From Niameybacter massiliensis (GTDB lineage Bacteria; Bacillota; Clostridia; Lachnospirales; Cellulosilyticaceae), in assembly GCF_001282685.1 (NCBI RefSeq), contig NZ_LN875035.1, forward strand, positions 848,250 through 912,249: 64,000 nt of DNA, written 5' to 3'. Positions 36,837 to 45,756 of this stretch are shown here, in pieces. The notes beneath the pieces are model-generated. The model searched no databases and was not told the origin of the DNA. It worked only from the letters and a program-made list of their open reading frames with translations. Position numbers and translations under genes: made by a program. Within the stretch, counting starts at the first letter, position 1. Each line of letters opens with the position of its first letter.

Positions 36837-36896
36837 AAAAGATTTTAGCCCTAAATACGCTGTTTAAATAAAGTGTATTTAGGGCTAAAATCTTTT
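36837..36896. terminator. Long bidirectional terminator after telA
   Basis: A perfect 22-bp stem (36837-36858 with 36875-36896) with a 16-base loop separates telA from the convergent TerD-like gene. Runs of A at the 5' end and T at the 3' end let it act on both strands. The stem is unusually long and mismatch-free. Confidence 0.82.
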
Positions 36897-36928
36897 CAAT
36901 AAGTTTTATTTTTTACTCTATCTTTTTT

Positions 36929-37510
36929 CTACAATCCGTATTGCTCTGATTGCATAGATTGAAGCAATATATTTAACTTCCAGTGTGTATGATCATGTAT
37001 CAGTTGAAAAAGTGTGATTGGATTTGTTTGCGCATAGTGCTGTAATAGGGGAATCTTCAAAATCTCTTCTTGTGTTTTTGTATGCACTACTCTAAGCCAA
37101 ACGTCTTCTGGGACTGCTGTAGGAAGTTTACCTTTTTTTAAGTGATACGGGTGGAGTACAAAATTAAAATACTGAATATTATCTGGTATATTACTAAGCT
37201 TAATAAAGATCTGTTCATCTTGATAACCAGACTGTGTTATTTGATCTCCCATATGTCTTATACACTGTGTAGGATGCCTTAAATTATCTAATGCGATCTT
37301 ATTTCTCTTATCCCTAAGCTTCTCTCCTTCTTCTAATAAAAGCACAGTTGTAGCATATCGACATTCCTGTGTATTTAGATGTAGAAAACTTAACAATCCC
37401 TTTCTTTTTATATCATTAGATTTCCACTGAATTTCGATCATAAATTGGTCTTGCTCCCTAGATAATTCTGTTAAATCTAAGCTTTGACCTAATTTTAATC
37501 CCATTAACAT
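36929..37510 (-). CDS. Degenerate TerD-like protein
   Basis: A 193-residue protein with a TerD-like layout: start MGLKLGQSLDLTEL; middle IRHMGDQITQSGYQDEQIFIKLSNIP, comparable with TerD VHTGDN...DDEQI..DLS.IP; then WLRVVHTKTQEEILKIPL and LFQLIHDHTHWKLNIL, like the TerD end. The acidic calcium-binding residues of true TerD appear mostly replaced. It converges on yceG-telA, and TerD proteins usually travel with these genes. ATG at 37510 follows GGGAGG. A remote member of the family is my best reading; this needs profile support. Confidence 0.55.
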   Translation of the reverse strand: MLMGLKLGQSLDLTELSREQDQFMIEIQWKSNDIKRKGLLSFLHLNTQECRYATTVLLLEEGEKLRDKRNKIALDNLRHPTQCIRHMGDQITQSGYQDEQIFIKLSNIPDNIQYFNFVLHPYHLKKGKLPTAVPEDVWLRVVHTKTQEEILKIPLLQHYAQTNPITLFQLIHDHTHWKLNILLQSMQSEQYGL

Positions 37511-37618
37511 ATGACTTCCTCCCTAGAACTCATACTCTTATAATTCAAATTTATATACTATTCTATTATCTTCAAAATCATATGTCAATATTGATTATAC
37601 AAAAAGCATCTATCTCCT

Positions 37619-38836
37619 CTAATGCACAGGAGATAGATGCTTTGTATTATAGGCTTCTACTAAACTTTGTACTTGGTAATAACGTTTTCCATCTACATAA
37701 TCAATATATTGTATCTTGCGAATATCTAATGTATTAAATAATACATGTGCATAGTCCTTTGCTACATAATACTCTCCATCTACAACTAATACAGGTACCG
37801 TGTACTTCATAGGTACAGTAAGTGTTGCACCTGAAAATTCCTCGATTTCACCAAGGAAGTTACCTTTTTCCATAAGGTTATGATACGTAGAAACTAATTC
37901 CTTTTGACTCGAGAGTGTATAGTCTTCTTTACCTTCTGAACTGACTTCAGCCATATCAACATCTATATAGAGTATACCTTTTATGCGTGGATAAGATTTA
38001 GGAACTGTATCATAAAAATAATTGAGTAAATTGACTGCTTCAGCAATTTGATACGTATGGTCTACTCTAGAATAATGAGAAATGGCTACACCTGATAAAA
38101 TAAGTGGTTTTTCTGATTGGAACGTCTTATACCATAGGTCTAGACCTTCTTTATAATTAGCTGTATATTCTGTTCCAGACTCATACTGTGGTAAATAAGC
38201 ATTCAACCCAACCCAGTCTACCATATTGTTTCCCGGGTAATAATTAACATAACTACTTACATCTTCAATATCTACACTCCACACAACAACTGCATTATCT
38301 AAATGCTTTTTGATGAGTTCATAACTTGTTTTGTAGTAGGCTTTATAAGCCTCTGGGTCACCTGTTTCTCTATTAACAGGATACAGTTCTATAAATACCG
38401 GCTCTTTATATTTTGTTTTTACATCACTCACTAAGTGATAAATAGGTGTTGTATCATAATCTTGATTCATCATAATTTTGATATAAGGCGTTTGTTTGTT
38501 TGCTAGACATTCTAGCATTTGCCTACTTGTTACATCACCTGAACCTTGATATTGCATGACTCTAAAAGCTTGTTTACTTCCTACTAATTCCTCAAACTTT
38601 TTAATGTCATTATCTAAAGCTGAATTACTCTCTACATAAGCGCCTGTATAAATGCCTTGTACAGGTTCTAGTAATCCTTTTTCTACATGATTTGGAATAT
38701 ATAAATCAACAAGCTTCTCCTCACACTCAGATGTAAGGATTGTCTCACTCGCTATAACAGGTTGGTCTACAATCTCTGAGCTACACCCTACAAGTAGGGC
38801 GGTACATAATAAAACCCCTATGAGTGTTTTCTTCAT
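37619..38836 (-). CDS. GH26-like lipoprotein, probably catalytically inactive
   Basis: A 405-residue lipoprotein (MKKTLIGVLLC..., lipobox LVGC with Cys near 18). The middle resembles glycoside hydrolase family 26 mannanases: GDPEAYKAYYKTSYELI, VVWSVDIED, YYPGNNMVDWVGLNAY and PRIKGILYIDVD. Yet at the places of the two catalytic glutamates (HEMN and AEFG in active enzymes) I read ELYPVN and LSGVAIS, so both seem lost. The last 60 residues (VPVLVVDGEYYVAKDY) look like a copper-amine-oxidase-type stalk domain. It may bind cell-surface glycan. The ATG at 38836 follows GAGGTGA. Confidence 0.6.
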   Translation of the reverse strand: MKKTLIGVLLCTALLVGCSSEIVDQPVIASETILTSECEEKLVDLYIPNHVEKGLLEPVQGIYTGAYVESNSALDNDIKKFEELVGSKQAFRVMQYQGSGDVTSRQMLECLANKQTPYIKIMMNQDYDTTPIYHLVSDVKTKYKEPVFIELYPVNRETGDPEAYKAYYKTSYELIKKHLDNAVVVWSVDIEDVSSYVNYYPGNNMVDWVGLNAYLPQYESGTEYTANYKEGLDLWYKTFQSEKPLILSGVAISHYSRVDHTYQIAEAVNLLNYFYDTVPKSYPRIKGILYIDVDMAEVSSEGKEDYTLSSQKELVSTYHNLMEKGNFLGEIEEFSGATLTVPMKYTVPVLVVDGEYYVAKDYAHVLFNTLDIRKIQYIDYVDGKRYYQVQSLVEAYNTKHLSPVH

Positions 38837-38877
38837 TCTTCTCACCTCATAGGGATTATAGACTTTTTTTTAATCTT

Positions 38878-39414
38878 CTATACATCTTTATCCTGTATAT
38901 ATTTTGCAAGTGGCTTTAAATAATTTAAATAAAGCCCGCCTTCTATAAAAATTTCATAATCTGTATTAAATGCAGCATAAGGTATTGATTTACGCCCTCC
39001 ATTCACTGCAATGTTATAATACTTTTTAATTTCTTCTAATGTAAATAAAAAATATCGGTCATACTTTTTAAAATAGACAATAAGAAAGGCCTCTCCACCT
39101 TGATTTTGGAAGTCCTCCATAAACTCAATCTGATGAAGATGAATATTAGCTAATGGAAGGGCTTCCTTAGTTGTCTCTTTCGCATCAAAACATATGGGTG
39201 TACCTTGAGCTACACCAATATAGTCTACTGTACTTTTTTGATCAAAATAAGCTAAGGTAATAACTCCTTTTGTCTTATCTATTGTAATGGGTTTTATAGG
39301 CGTAGGAATCTTTTGAACCATCGCTAATTTTAACTCTCTATATTTCTCATTGGTTGTATTAATAGTTTCTTCTAATACACTTCCTCTTAATCCTCTCGTA
39401 TTCCAATATGCCAT
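38878..39414 (-). CDS. recU: Holliday junction resolvase RecU
   Basis: Cleaves Holliday junctions during recombination and chromosome segregation in Firmicutes. The 178-residue protein starts with NTRGLRGSVLEETINTTN and has the PTPI segment, the catalytic STVDYIGV and FDAKET (metal-binding acidic residues plus Lys) and HLHQIEFM. Length is slightly under the Bacillus protein. It stands apart from pbp genes, its usual partner, and precedes the GH26-like lipoprotein by about 40 bases, so the two may be co-transcribed. Confidence 0.93.
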   Translation of the reverse strand: MAYWNTRGLRGSVLEETINTTNEKYRELKLAMVQKIPTPIKPITIDKTKGVITLAYFDQKSTVDYIGVAQGTPICFDAKETTKEALPLANIHLHQIEFMEDFQNQGGEAFLIVYFKKYDRYFLFTLEEIKKYYNIAVNGGRKSIPYAAFNTDYEIFIEGGLYLNYLKPLAKYIQDKDV

Positions 39415-39429
39415 TTTTTTCCTCTTTTC

Positions 39430-39457
39430 TTGATTTTCTGTAATTTTTTGGTAAAAT
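39430..39457 (+). promoter_or_regulatory. Promoter before the helical-repeat gene
   Basis: TTGATT and TAAAAT, 16 bases apart, precede the ATG at 39485 by 28 bases, with GAAAGGGGGA as ribosome site. It lies in the 70-base divergent gap with recU. Confidence 0.55.
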
Positions 39458-39484
39458 AGAAATATAAGTTGAAAGGGGGATTTT

Positions 39485-40333
39485 ATGCATCTTATTCTAT
39501 TTGTTCTAAAATGCTTTATTACAAGATTTAATTTTTTTCATTTATCTCCTCTAGATCAAGCACTTGAACTTAAACGTAATCATCTTTACTACTTAGCTGG
39601 CCGACTTTATCTTAAAGAAAAAGCTTATAAAAAAGCAATCTACTGTTTTGAAAAATGTCATGCTTATCGCTCGCTTATGTACTGCTATGAAAAACTCGGT
39701 AATACTTCCGTGGCTTTAGAAGTTGCGGACAAGCATCACCTCTATAAAGAAGGTGCCATGCTATGCAAAAAACATAATAATGATAAAAAAGCAGCTTACT
39801 TCTATAAATATTATAATCCTTATCTAGCTGCAAAACTTTATAAGAAATGTAGCTGTTACTATGAGGCTGGTTTATGTATGTTAGAAAATCATCAATATTT
39901 AAGTGCTATCGAAACTTTTTATAAATGTACAGATCCTCTAGATAAGCTTGCCGGTCTTCGTCAAGTAGAAGAAGTAGCGATTGTGATGTACTTAAAGAAA
40001 TTCTATTATGAAAGTATGCACCTTTTCACTGCTCTTGGAGACTATTATTCTGTATTAGAGTGTGCTAAAAGACTGGATGATCCTGTTCTTATTGATGAAA
40101 CCTCTAAACTTATCGCTTCTTTTGAAGCAGAAGATAATAATTACGCTCTTGCTGCCCACTACATAGCATCTAGCAATCATGATACAGCTTTACTCTACAC
40201 CTATCTTTCTTATAGAGATAACGATGCACTCAAGCTTTCTTTATTTAAAGGGGCCTACTTTAATGCCCTTAAAATATGTTTTCATAATAATGACTTACCC
40301 CTTGCAAAACAAGTGGCGAAACTCTATGCTTAG
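39485..40333 (+). CDS. Helical-repeat (TPR-like) protein of unknown function
   Basis: I do not recognise this 282-residue protein. It is rich in Tyr, Cys, Lys and Leu and reads as a run of short helix pairs of TPR/Sel1-like spacing: YYLAGRLYLKEKAYKKAIYCFEKC, LYKKCSCYYEAGLCMLE and HQYLSAIETFYKC. About 14 cysteines are scattered through it. The N-terminus (LILFVLKCFITRF) is hydrophobic and could be a membrane anchor. It has its own promoter and shares a terminator with the convergent pseudouridine synthase gene. Likely a scaffold or interaction protein. Confidence 0.6.
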   Translation: MHLILFVLKCFITRFNFFHLSPLDQALELKRNHLYYLAGRLYLKEKAYKKAIYCFEKCHAYRSLMYCYEKLGNTSVALEVADKHHLYKEGAMLCKKHNNDKKAAYFYKYYNPYLAAKLYKKCSCYYEAGLCMLENHQYLSAIETFYKCTDPLDKLAGLRQVEEVAIVMYLKKFYYESMHLFTALGDYYSVLECAKRLDDPVLIDETSKLIASFEAEDNNYALAAHYIASSNHDTALLYTYLSYRDNDALKLSLFKGAYFNALKICFHNNDLPLAKQVAKLYA

Positions 40334-40346
40334 AGCTTCGCCACTT
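40311..40346. terminator. Shared terminator spanning a stop codon
   Basis: A stem of 10 bp, one mismatch and 5 bp (AAGTGGCGAA-CTCTA with complement, loop TGCT) lies between convergent genes. It includes the stop codon of the upstream gene (40331-40333) and touches the stop of the opposite gene. Confidence 0.65.
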
Positions 40347-41320
40347 TAACTTCCTATAAGACCTTCACCTACACAAATTTCACTATATATTTTAGGTGCT
40401 GCTACAGTAAATACTCTATTTTCCATGTAGTCAAATACACTCTCACACAATTCAAATTTAATCTTATAAGCACATAAAACTTGATATGCTAATCCATAGC
40501 AATTCTTGAAATATTCGTTTTCTGATGCATCACCATATTTAGGATCTCCTATAATCGGATGTCCTATTTGACTTAGGTGTGCACGAATTTGATGGGTTTT
40601 ACCTGTTACAAGTTGTACTTCTATTAGCGTATAACGCCCATTACTTTGTAAAGGTAGAATACGTGTCTCTACAGGTTTTGCACCCTCAACATATTCTTCT
40701 ACAATTTTAACTTCATTTTTACCTTTTTCTTTAATATGGTAACCTTTAAGAACCATCGGCTCTGTAATACGCCCAAGTACGATACTCATGTAGTACTTAG
40801 AAATTTGTTTTGTTTTTAGCATTTGACTAATTTGTTGAGTTGCCTTTAAGTGCTTTCCTACAAGTACAATTCCAGCTGTATTACGATCTAGACGATTACA
40901 TGGTGCTGGAATAAATCCATTGGCCTGTTTAGGATTATAAGAACCATTCGTTGATAAATAGTACTGTACCTCTTCTGCTAGGCTATGTCCATCTGCTTTA
41001 TCTTTTTGTGTTAAAAGACCTAAAGGCTTGTCTACAATAAGGATATTTTGATCTTCATACACAGTCTTAAAATTAATTGGACTTATGCCTATAGATCTAT
41101 TTTCTTGCATTTCTTGTATCTGTTCATCATGTAAAAAAATCTTTATGATATCTCCTTCTACAAGAAGTTCATTACCCTTTGGTTTCTTCCCATTATATTT
41201 AATTTTATTTGTTCTCATCCATTTATAAAGAAGACCTTTAGGACATTTATTCATATATTTTAATAAAAATTTATCTATTCTTTGTCCTGCTTCATATGGA
41301 TTAATTGCCACTTCTTTCAT
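40346..41320 (-). CDS. RluA/RluC-family pseudouridine synthase
   Basis: A 324-residue RNA pseudouridine synthase. It has an N-terminal S4-like RNA-binding domain (RIDKFLLKYMNKCPKG...), the catalytic segment CNRLDRNTAGIVL with the active-site Asp (usual form HRLDxxTSG), then TGKTHQIRAHLSQIGHPIIGDPKYG. The first His of the motif is replaced by Asn, a variation seen in this family. It isomerises uridines in rRNA or tRNA; the site cannot be told from sequence. TAGGAG precedes the ATG. Confidence 0.92.
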   Translation of the reverse strand: MKEVAINPYEAGQRIDKFLLKYMNKCPKGLLYKWMRTNKIKYNGKKPKGNELLVEGDIIKIFLHDEQIQEMQENRSIGISPINFKTVYEDQNILIVDKPLGLLTQKDKADGHSLAEEVQYYLSTNGSYNPKQANGFIPAPCNRLDRNTAGIVLVGKHLKATQQISQMLKTKQISKYYMSIVLGRITEPMVLKGYHIKEKGKNEVKIVEEYVEGAKPVETRILPLQSNGRYTLIEVQLVTGKTHQIRAHLSQIGHPIIGDPKYGDASENEYFKNCYGLAYQVLCAYKIKFELCESVFDYMENRVFTVAAPKIYSEICVGEGLIGS

Positions 41321-41333
41321 GGTATACTCCTAT

Positions 41334-41894
41334 TTACATTAACATGCCATCAATAATTTTCGTATTTCCTTGTAAAGCTTCACTTGCAAAGCAAGCATCT
41401 TTTTCTATTTTAACTGTTGCATTCTTAATAGCTTTTCCATTTTCAGCACAAATATAATGTAACTTTGACCCATCTATACCTTTGTTATTCATTCTTAAAT
41501 TTAATAGTGGTTTTGCTTTTGCAATCATCTCTTGATTCTTACTAATAAAGTAAAAGTTTCTTGATGTTACTATAATGTGTTCAAAATAAAGTGTCACCGT
41601 TGTATCTGGAATAATACAACTATGATAACTATCAAAACTTCCTTTCATATGATCAAGGATTTCTGAATGTTTTACTTTTGGATCTTTATACTTGGCATAT
41701 GCAAAATATCTAGATACATTTAAAGCTACAGGTAATGCCAACAATGCTGCTACTATTGTAAAGTAACTTGCATTTTCATTGGTAAAAAAGAACCCTATCG
41801 TTACAATCGCTACAATTACAAGTCCCCATCCAATACTTTTTATCAAATGGCTCTTTTTCTTTTCTTTTATATAGTCTTTTGGTTGTTTTATCAT
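41334..41894 (-). CDS. Membrane protein of unknown function
   Basis: A 186-residue protein I do not recognise. A basic N-terminus (DYIKEKKKSH) is followed by two membrane segments (about 20-38 and 43-62), then a soluble, mostly beta-looking domain of about 120 residues with two adjacent motifs, YFEHIIVTSRNFYFISK and YICAENGKAI. It lies 13 bases upstream of the pseudouridine synthase gene and 12 downstream of the SDR gene, so it is co-transcribed. A strong GGGGGAG ribosome site precedes the ATG. Function unknown. Confidence 0.65.
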   Translation of the reverse strand: MIKQPKDYIKEKKKSHLIKSIGWGLVIVAIVTIGFFFTNENASYFTIVAALLALPVALNVSRYFAYAKYKDPKVKHSEILDHMKGSFDSYHSCIIPDTTVTLYFEHIIVTSRNFYFISKNQEMIAKAKPLLNLRMNNKGIDGSKLHYICAENGKAIKNATVKIEKDACFASEALQGNTKIIDGMLM

Positions 41895-41906
41895 ATGTCT
41901 CCCCCT

Positions 41907-42671
41907 CTACTCTTCATAGATCATTTTAACGGTCATGCCACCATCTATTACAAAATTCGCTCCTGTTATAAACCCTGCATCTTCACTGGTCAAATACGTA
42001 ATAGCTTTTGCTACATCCTCTGGTACGCCTACACGACCAGTTAAATGTTGCATATGATCTTTTTCTCTTAGGGCTACAAACTTTCTATCTTTCTTTTTCT
42101 TCCATCCATTTGTTTCAATCCACCCTGGACATATGGCATTTACACGAATCTTAGGTCCTAAACTTGCTGCTAATGAATGTGTAAGTGCAAGTAATGCACC
42201 TTTTGATGCTGAATACGGCTCTGTATTAGGTTCACTCATAAGTGCCCTTGTAGATGCAATATTTACAATGTTTGCTCCTTCTCCTATCATATACGGTACA
42301 CAGTATTTTGTACACATATACGCTCCTGTCACATTCACACGTAAAACATATTCAAAATCTTCGATTGTTGTTGTAAATAAATTCCCCTGTGTCTGAGCTG
42401 CTGCATTATTAATTAAAATATCAATTTTGCCATATCGCTCTGCCACAGCAAAAGCCATCTCTTTTACAGAATGTTCATTACTTACATCTGTGTGGATGAA
42501 CAGTGCATCTAAACCTTGCTCCTGTAAAAGTGCTTCGACTTCACGTCCTGCTTCTTCATCAATTTCTGCAATAATGACACTTGCTTTACGCTTTGCAAAC
42601 TCTACTGCTGTACATGCGCCTATCCCTTGTCCGGATCCTGTAATCACCACTACTTTATTTGAAAAATCCAT
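41907..42671 (-). CDS. Short-chain dehydrogenase/reductase
   Basis: A 254-residue classical SDR. It has the Rossmann GSGQGIG near residue 12 with Asp/Glu later favouring NAD(H), the NNAAA motif near 87, the catalytic Ser in NIAST and the YSASK tetrad, with the C-terminal GAN.VIDGG end. The substrate cannot be predicted. It heads a three-gene minus-strand run with the unknown membrane protein and the pseudouridine synthase. GGAGGTG precedes the ATG. Confidence 0.9.
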   Translation of the reverse strand: MDFSNKVVVITGSGQGIGACTAVEFAKRKASVIIAEIDEEAGREVEALLQEQGLDALFIHTDVSNEHSVKEMAFAVAERYGKIDILINNAAAQTQGNLFTTTIEDFEYVLRVNVTGAYMCTKYCVPYMIGEGANIVNIASTRALMSEPNTEPYSASKGALLALTHSLAASLGPKIRVNAICPGWIETNGWKKKKDRKFVALREKDHMQHLTGRVGVPEDVAKAITYLTSEDAGFITGANFVIDGGMTVKMIYEE

Positions 42672-42752
42672 TTCACACCTCCAAGGCAGATTTAGTGCTT
42701 TACTCTATATTTTATCAAAAAAATACTAGACTGAAAAGAAGTTGTTATGAAA

Positions 42753-42786
42753 AAAACACATAAGTTTTACTAAACTTATGTGTTTT
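42753..42786 (-). terminator. Terminator after the M16C peptidase gene
   Basis: A perfect 15-bp stem, AAAACACATAAGTTT and complement, with a 4-base loop, is followed by seven T residues on the minus strand just after the gene ending at 42800. Confidence 0.9.
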
Positions 42787-42799
42787 AAGTGTATTATTT

Positions 42800-45703
42800 C
42801 TAAATATTAACCGTTGTATCGAACAAACTATCGTTATTTGCGATACTCGTCGCATTTCCGAATACACAGTATTCATTTTGTTCAAGTACTTTTCGAATCG
42901 CTTCCGCAAAACTTCTAAGAGTCTCATTAGTTGTATTAAAGATTTCATCTCGTGTTTTTTGAATATCTGCTTCTGTTGTGTCAACAAGAGCATAAACCTG
43001 TGCTGTATAGCCTTCTGTAGATGCCGTATATGGGAAATCCATACCACTAATGGTTCCAATTAAATACTGTACCATCTCACGCTCACTTAAGTTAAGATTT
43101 TCTACATAATCAGGTAACTTTCTATAAATTTCTAAAGTCTTTGCAACATTTGGGTCACGATAAGAAACAAAGAACATATTACCGCTCTTTCTAAAATCTG
43201 CAAAACAACCATAGGCTCCATTTTTCACACGTACTTCGTTCCATAGATAATCCATAGAAAGAATCGTTTTAAGCATTAAATACCCACCATGATATTTAAA
43301 GCCTAATTTCTTAAAGTTATATCCCATTGCTACATAGTTAACATTCCCTGGATAAATGAGTCCTTCTCTTATTATACGAGGCTTAAATTCAAACGCTGTA
43401 GTTGGTATAGATGTGCTTTCTAATTGATTTAACCCTTGCTCTACAGCTTCCATACATGGATTTACAAGCTCCTCATCTACTGTAAGACCAATTGTATAGC
43501 GACTACGGTTCATAAAGACACTATATGCTTTCTTTAAGTTAGCAATCACTTCATCTTGGTTTGTATCCCATTCTTCATCAATCTGACAGACTTTCTTATA
43601 GAACACAAGACCTTTTGTAAGTTCATCAAAATACTCTGCTTGGCTAAATCCAGCAAGAAGTACACTATAAGCTATCTTATGTCCATCACCACTTAAGGAC
43701 ATCTCCATCATTGATTTCATTTCTTTAATAATTTCACGTACACGACGTTTATCATCAAAAGAAGTTTCATTTATAATGGTATGGACTAATTTTACTTGCT
43801 CCTCTAACTGATTAAACAGTGCTTTTGTTTTAACAACAAAAACTTTTTTAAACGTATTTTCTTGATTTACTTTATGCAATGCTTGAACATGGAACTCTAT
43901 ACCACCTAAATGCTCATCAATTGCCATAGATAAATCTTCATAAGCGTAAGACTTTGTATCTAATTTACTCAGCATACCTACTAACATACCAAGGTAAGGT
44001 AAGCTTTCCTCTTCTACACCTTCTAAATCAATAAAATGGTTGAGATAAACTACTTGGTTTGTGAAGATCGGGCTAATGATATATTCTGTATCATTCTTTT
44101 TATCCTTTTTAAAACGAGGGAAGTTAGTCTTACGATCTAGCTCTTCTCTTTTTAGAAGTGGTATAGATTGAATCGCTTCTAAAGCATCTGGTGTTTGTTG
44201 AGATTCATTAAAAGCCAATGTCTTATTAATGTAAGCCTGTAATGTTTCTTCGTCCCAACTTTCTTTAATTTTAGCAAGTTTATTCTTTACCTTTTCTTCA
44301 ATAATAGCATCTAAGCCAACTTTAGGTTCAATAGTCATCTTAATGCTATGTGTATTATTTAAGAGATACTTCTCAATTAGGCCTTCAAAGTATCCTGTAT
44401 CTTTTTTAGCTTTTAAGTTTTCAAGTAACGTTTCATATCTTAAATAAATAGTTGGGTCTTCATCATAAATCCAACTTTTCATTGTTCCAATATACCAAAG
44501 TAAACCTTTTGAATAGCCTTTAAAATCTCCTTCACGAAGTTCAAATTCTTTAACTTGAAGAGCACCATTTAATAATGACCTTGGAATACCTTTTTCTACT
44601 AAACTATGAAGTGTTTCTTGAATGACTTCGTAGAAACGTGCTTTTTTGTCCTGATTTACATTTTTCGCCATAATACTGAAGATTGGCTGTTTTAAATGGG
44701 TTTGGAATGCACCAAATGCATCTTCTCCTATGCCTTCACTAAGAAGTGCTTTCTTAAGTGGAGATGCTGGTGTTTCAAGTAATACATATTCAAGTATTCC
44801 AAGTCCCACCATTAATTCGCGATCTACTGTTTCCCCTGTCACACAGTTATAAGAAACATAAAGTTGATTTGGCTTATCTTCTGTAACAGAATAATAAGTT
44901 GTAACTTCTTTTGCTTTTTCAAATGGTGCTTGCTTAGCTATTTGTGAATCTACTGGTTGGTATTCAAAATGAGATAAGTAATCTTTGTCAATAAAGTGAA
45001 GCACTTCTTCTATATCTAAATTACCATATAATCCAATATAACTATTAGATGGATGATAGTACTTTTTGTGGAAAGCTAAAAAGTCTTCATAGCTTAAATC
45101 TACAATTGCTTCTGGTGCGCCACCTGATTCATTATGATAGGTTGTATCTGGGAAAAGAGCTTCTTTAATTTTCCTAAAACCTACTTCTTCTGGAGAAGAA
45201 AAGGCTCCTTTCATTTCATTATAAACAACTCCTTTATATTCAAGAGGTGCTTCTTTATCTTCAATATGATAACGCCATCCTTCTTGCATAAGAATCGTAT
45301 CATTTTTATAAATATTAGGGAAAAATACTGCATCTAAATACACATCCATTAAGTTATGGAAGTCTGCATCATTTTGACTTGAAATAGGATAAATTGTTTT
45401 ATCTGGATAAGTCATTGCATTAAGATACGTATTAAGTGATCCTTTAGAAAGTTCAATAAATGGATCTTTTAATGGGAACTTACGTGATCCACATAATACA
45501 GAGTGCTCAATAATATGAGGTACTCCCGTACTATCATGAGGTGGTGTACGGAAAGCGATTCCAAAAGTTTTGTGCGGATCATTATTTTCCATATATAAAA
45601 TGCGAGCTTTTGTTTTGTCATGCTCATATAAATTAACTGTACAATCTATTTCTTTAATATACTCTGATTGTTGCAAAGTATATCCTTTTACATTGTGCGC
45701 CAT
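42800..45703 (-). CDS. M16C-family zinc peptidase (presequence protease-like)
   Basis: A 967-residue insulinase-superfamily peptidase of the PreP/M16C type. The inverted zinc motif HIIEH lies near residue 63, with the distal Glu in the following 70-80 residues (KGVVYNEMKGAFSS). Two homologous halves joined by a hinge make a closed chamber that degrades peptides. No signal peptide, so it is cytosolic. Size matches the family. It stands as a single gene between terminators, with GGAGAA before the ATG. Confidence 0.94.
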   Translation of the reverse strand: MAHNVKGYTLQQSEYIKEIDCTVNLYEHDKTKARILYMENNDPHKTFGIAFRTPPHDSTGVPHIIEHSVLCGSRKFPLKDPFIELSKGSLNTYLNAMTYPDKTIYPISSQNDADFHNLMDVYLDAVFFPNIYKNDTILMQEGWRYHIEDKEAPLEYKGVVYNEMKGAFSSPEEVGFRKIKEALFPDTTYHNESGGAPEAIVDLSYEDFLAFHKKYYHPSNSYIGLYGNLDIEEVLHFIDKDYLSHFEYQPVDSQIAKQAPFEKAKEVTTYYSVTEDKPNQLYVSYNCVTGETVDRELMVGLGILEYVLLETPASPLKKALLSEGIGEDAFGAFQTHLKQPIFSIMAKNVNQDKKARFYEVIQETLHSLVEKGIPRSLLNGALQVKEFELREGDFKGYSKGLLWYIGTMKSWIYDEDPTIYLRYETLLENLKAKKDTGYFEGLIEKYLLNNTHSIKMTIEPKVGLDAIIEEKVKNKLAKIKESWDEETLQAYINKTLAFNESQQTPDALEAIQSIPLLKREELDRKTNFPRFKKDKKNDTEYIISPIFTNQVVYLNHFIDLEGVEEESLPYLGMLVGMLSKLDTKSYAYEDLSMAIDEHLGGIEFHVQALHKVNQENTFKKVFVVKTKALFNQLEEQVKLVHTIINETSFDDKRRVREIIKEMKSMMEMSLSGDGHKIAYSVLLAGFSQAEYFDELTKGLVFYKKVCQIDEEWDTNQDEVIANLKKAYSVFMNRSRYTIGLTVDEELVNPCMEAVEQGLNQLESTSIPTTAFEFKPRIIREGLIYPGNVNYVAMGYNFKKLGFKYHGGYLMLKTILSMDYLWNEVRVKNGAYGCFADFRKSGNMFFVSYRDPNVAKTLEIYRKLPDYVENLNLSEREMVQYLIGTISGMDFPYTASTEGYTAQVYALVDTTEADIQKTRDEIFNTTNETLRSFAEAIRKVLEQNEYCVFGNATSIANNDSLFDTTVNI

Positions 45704-45756
45704 GGCATTCTCCTTATTATTAATTCTTATTTTATAAACTCAAGTTTATCATTTTT

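Noticed and set aside
42745-43059. A 104-codon ORF in another frame at the end of the M16C gene
   Set aside because: Composition is that of a shadow frame, and the terminator at 42753-42786 lies inside it.
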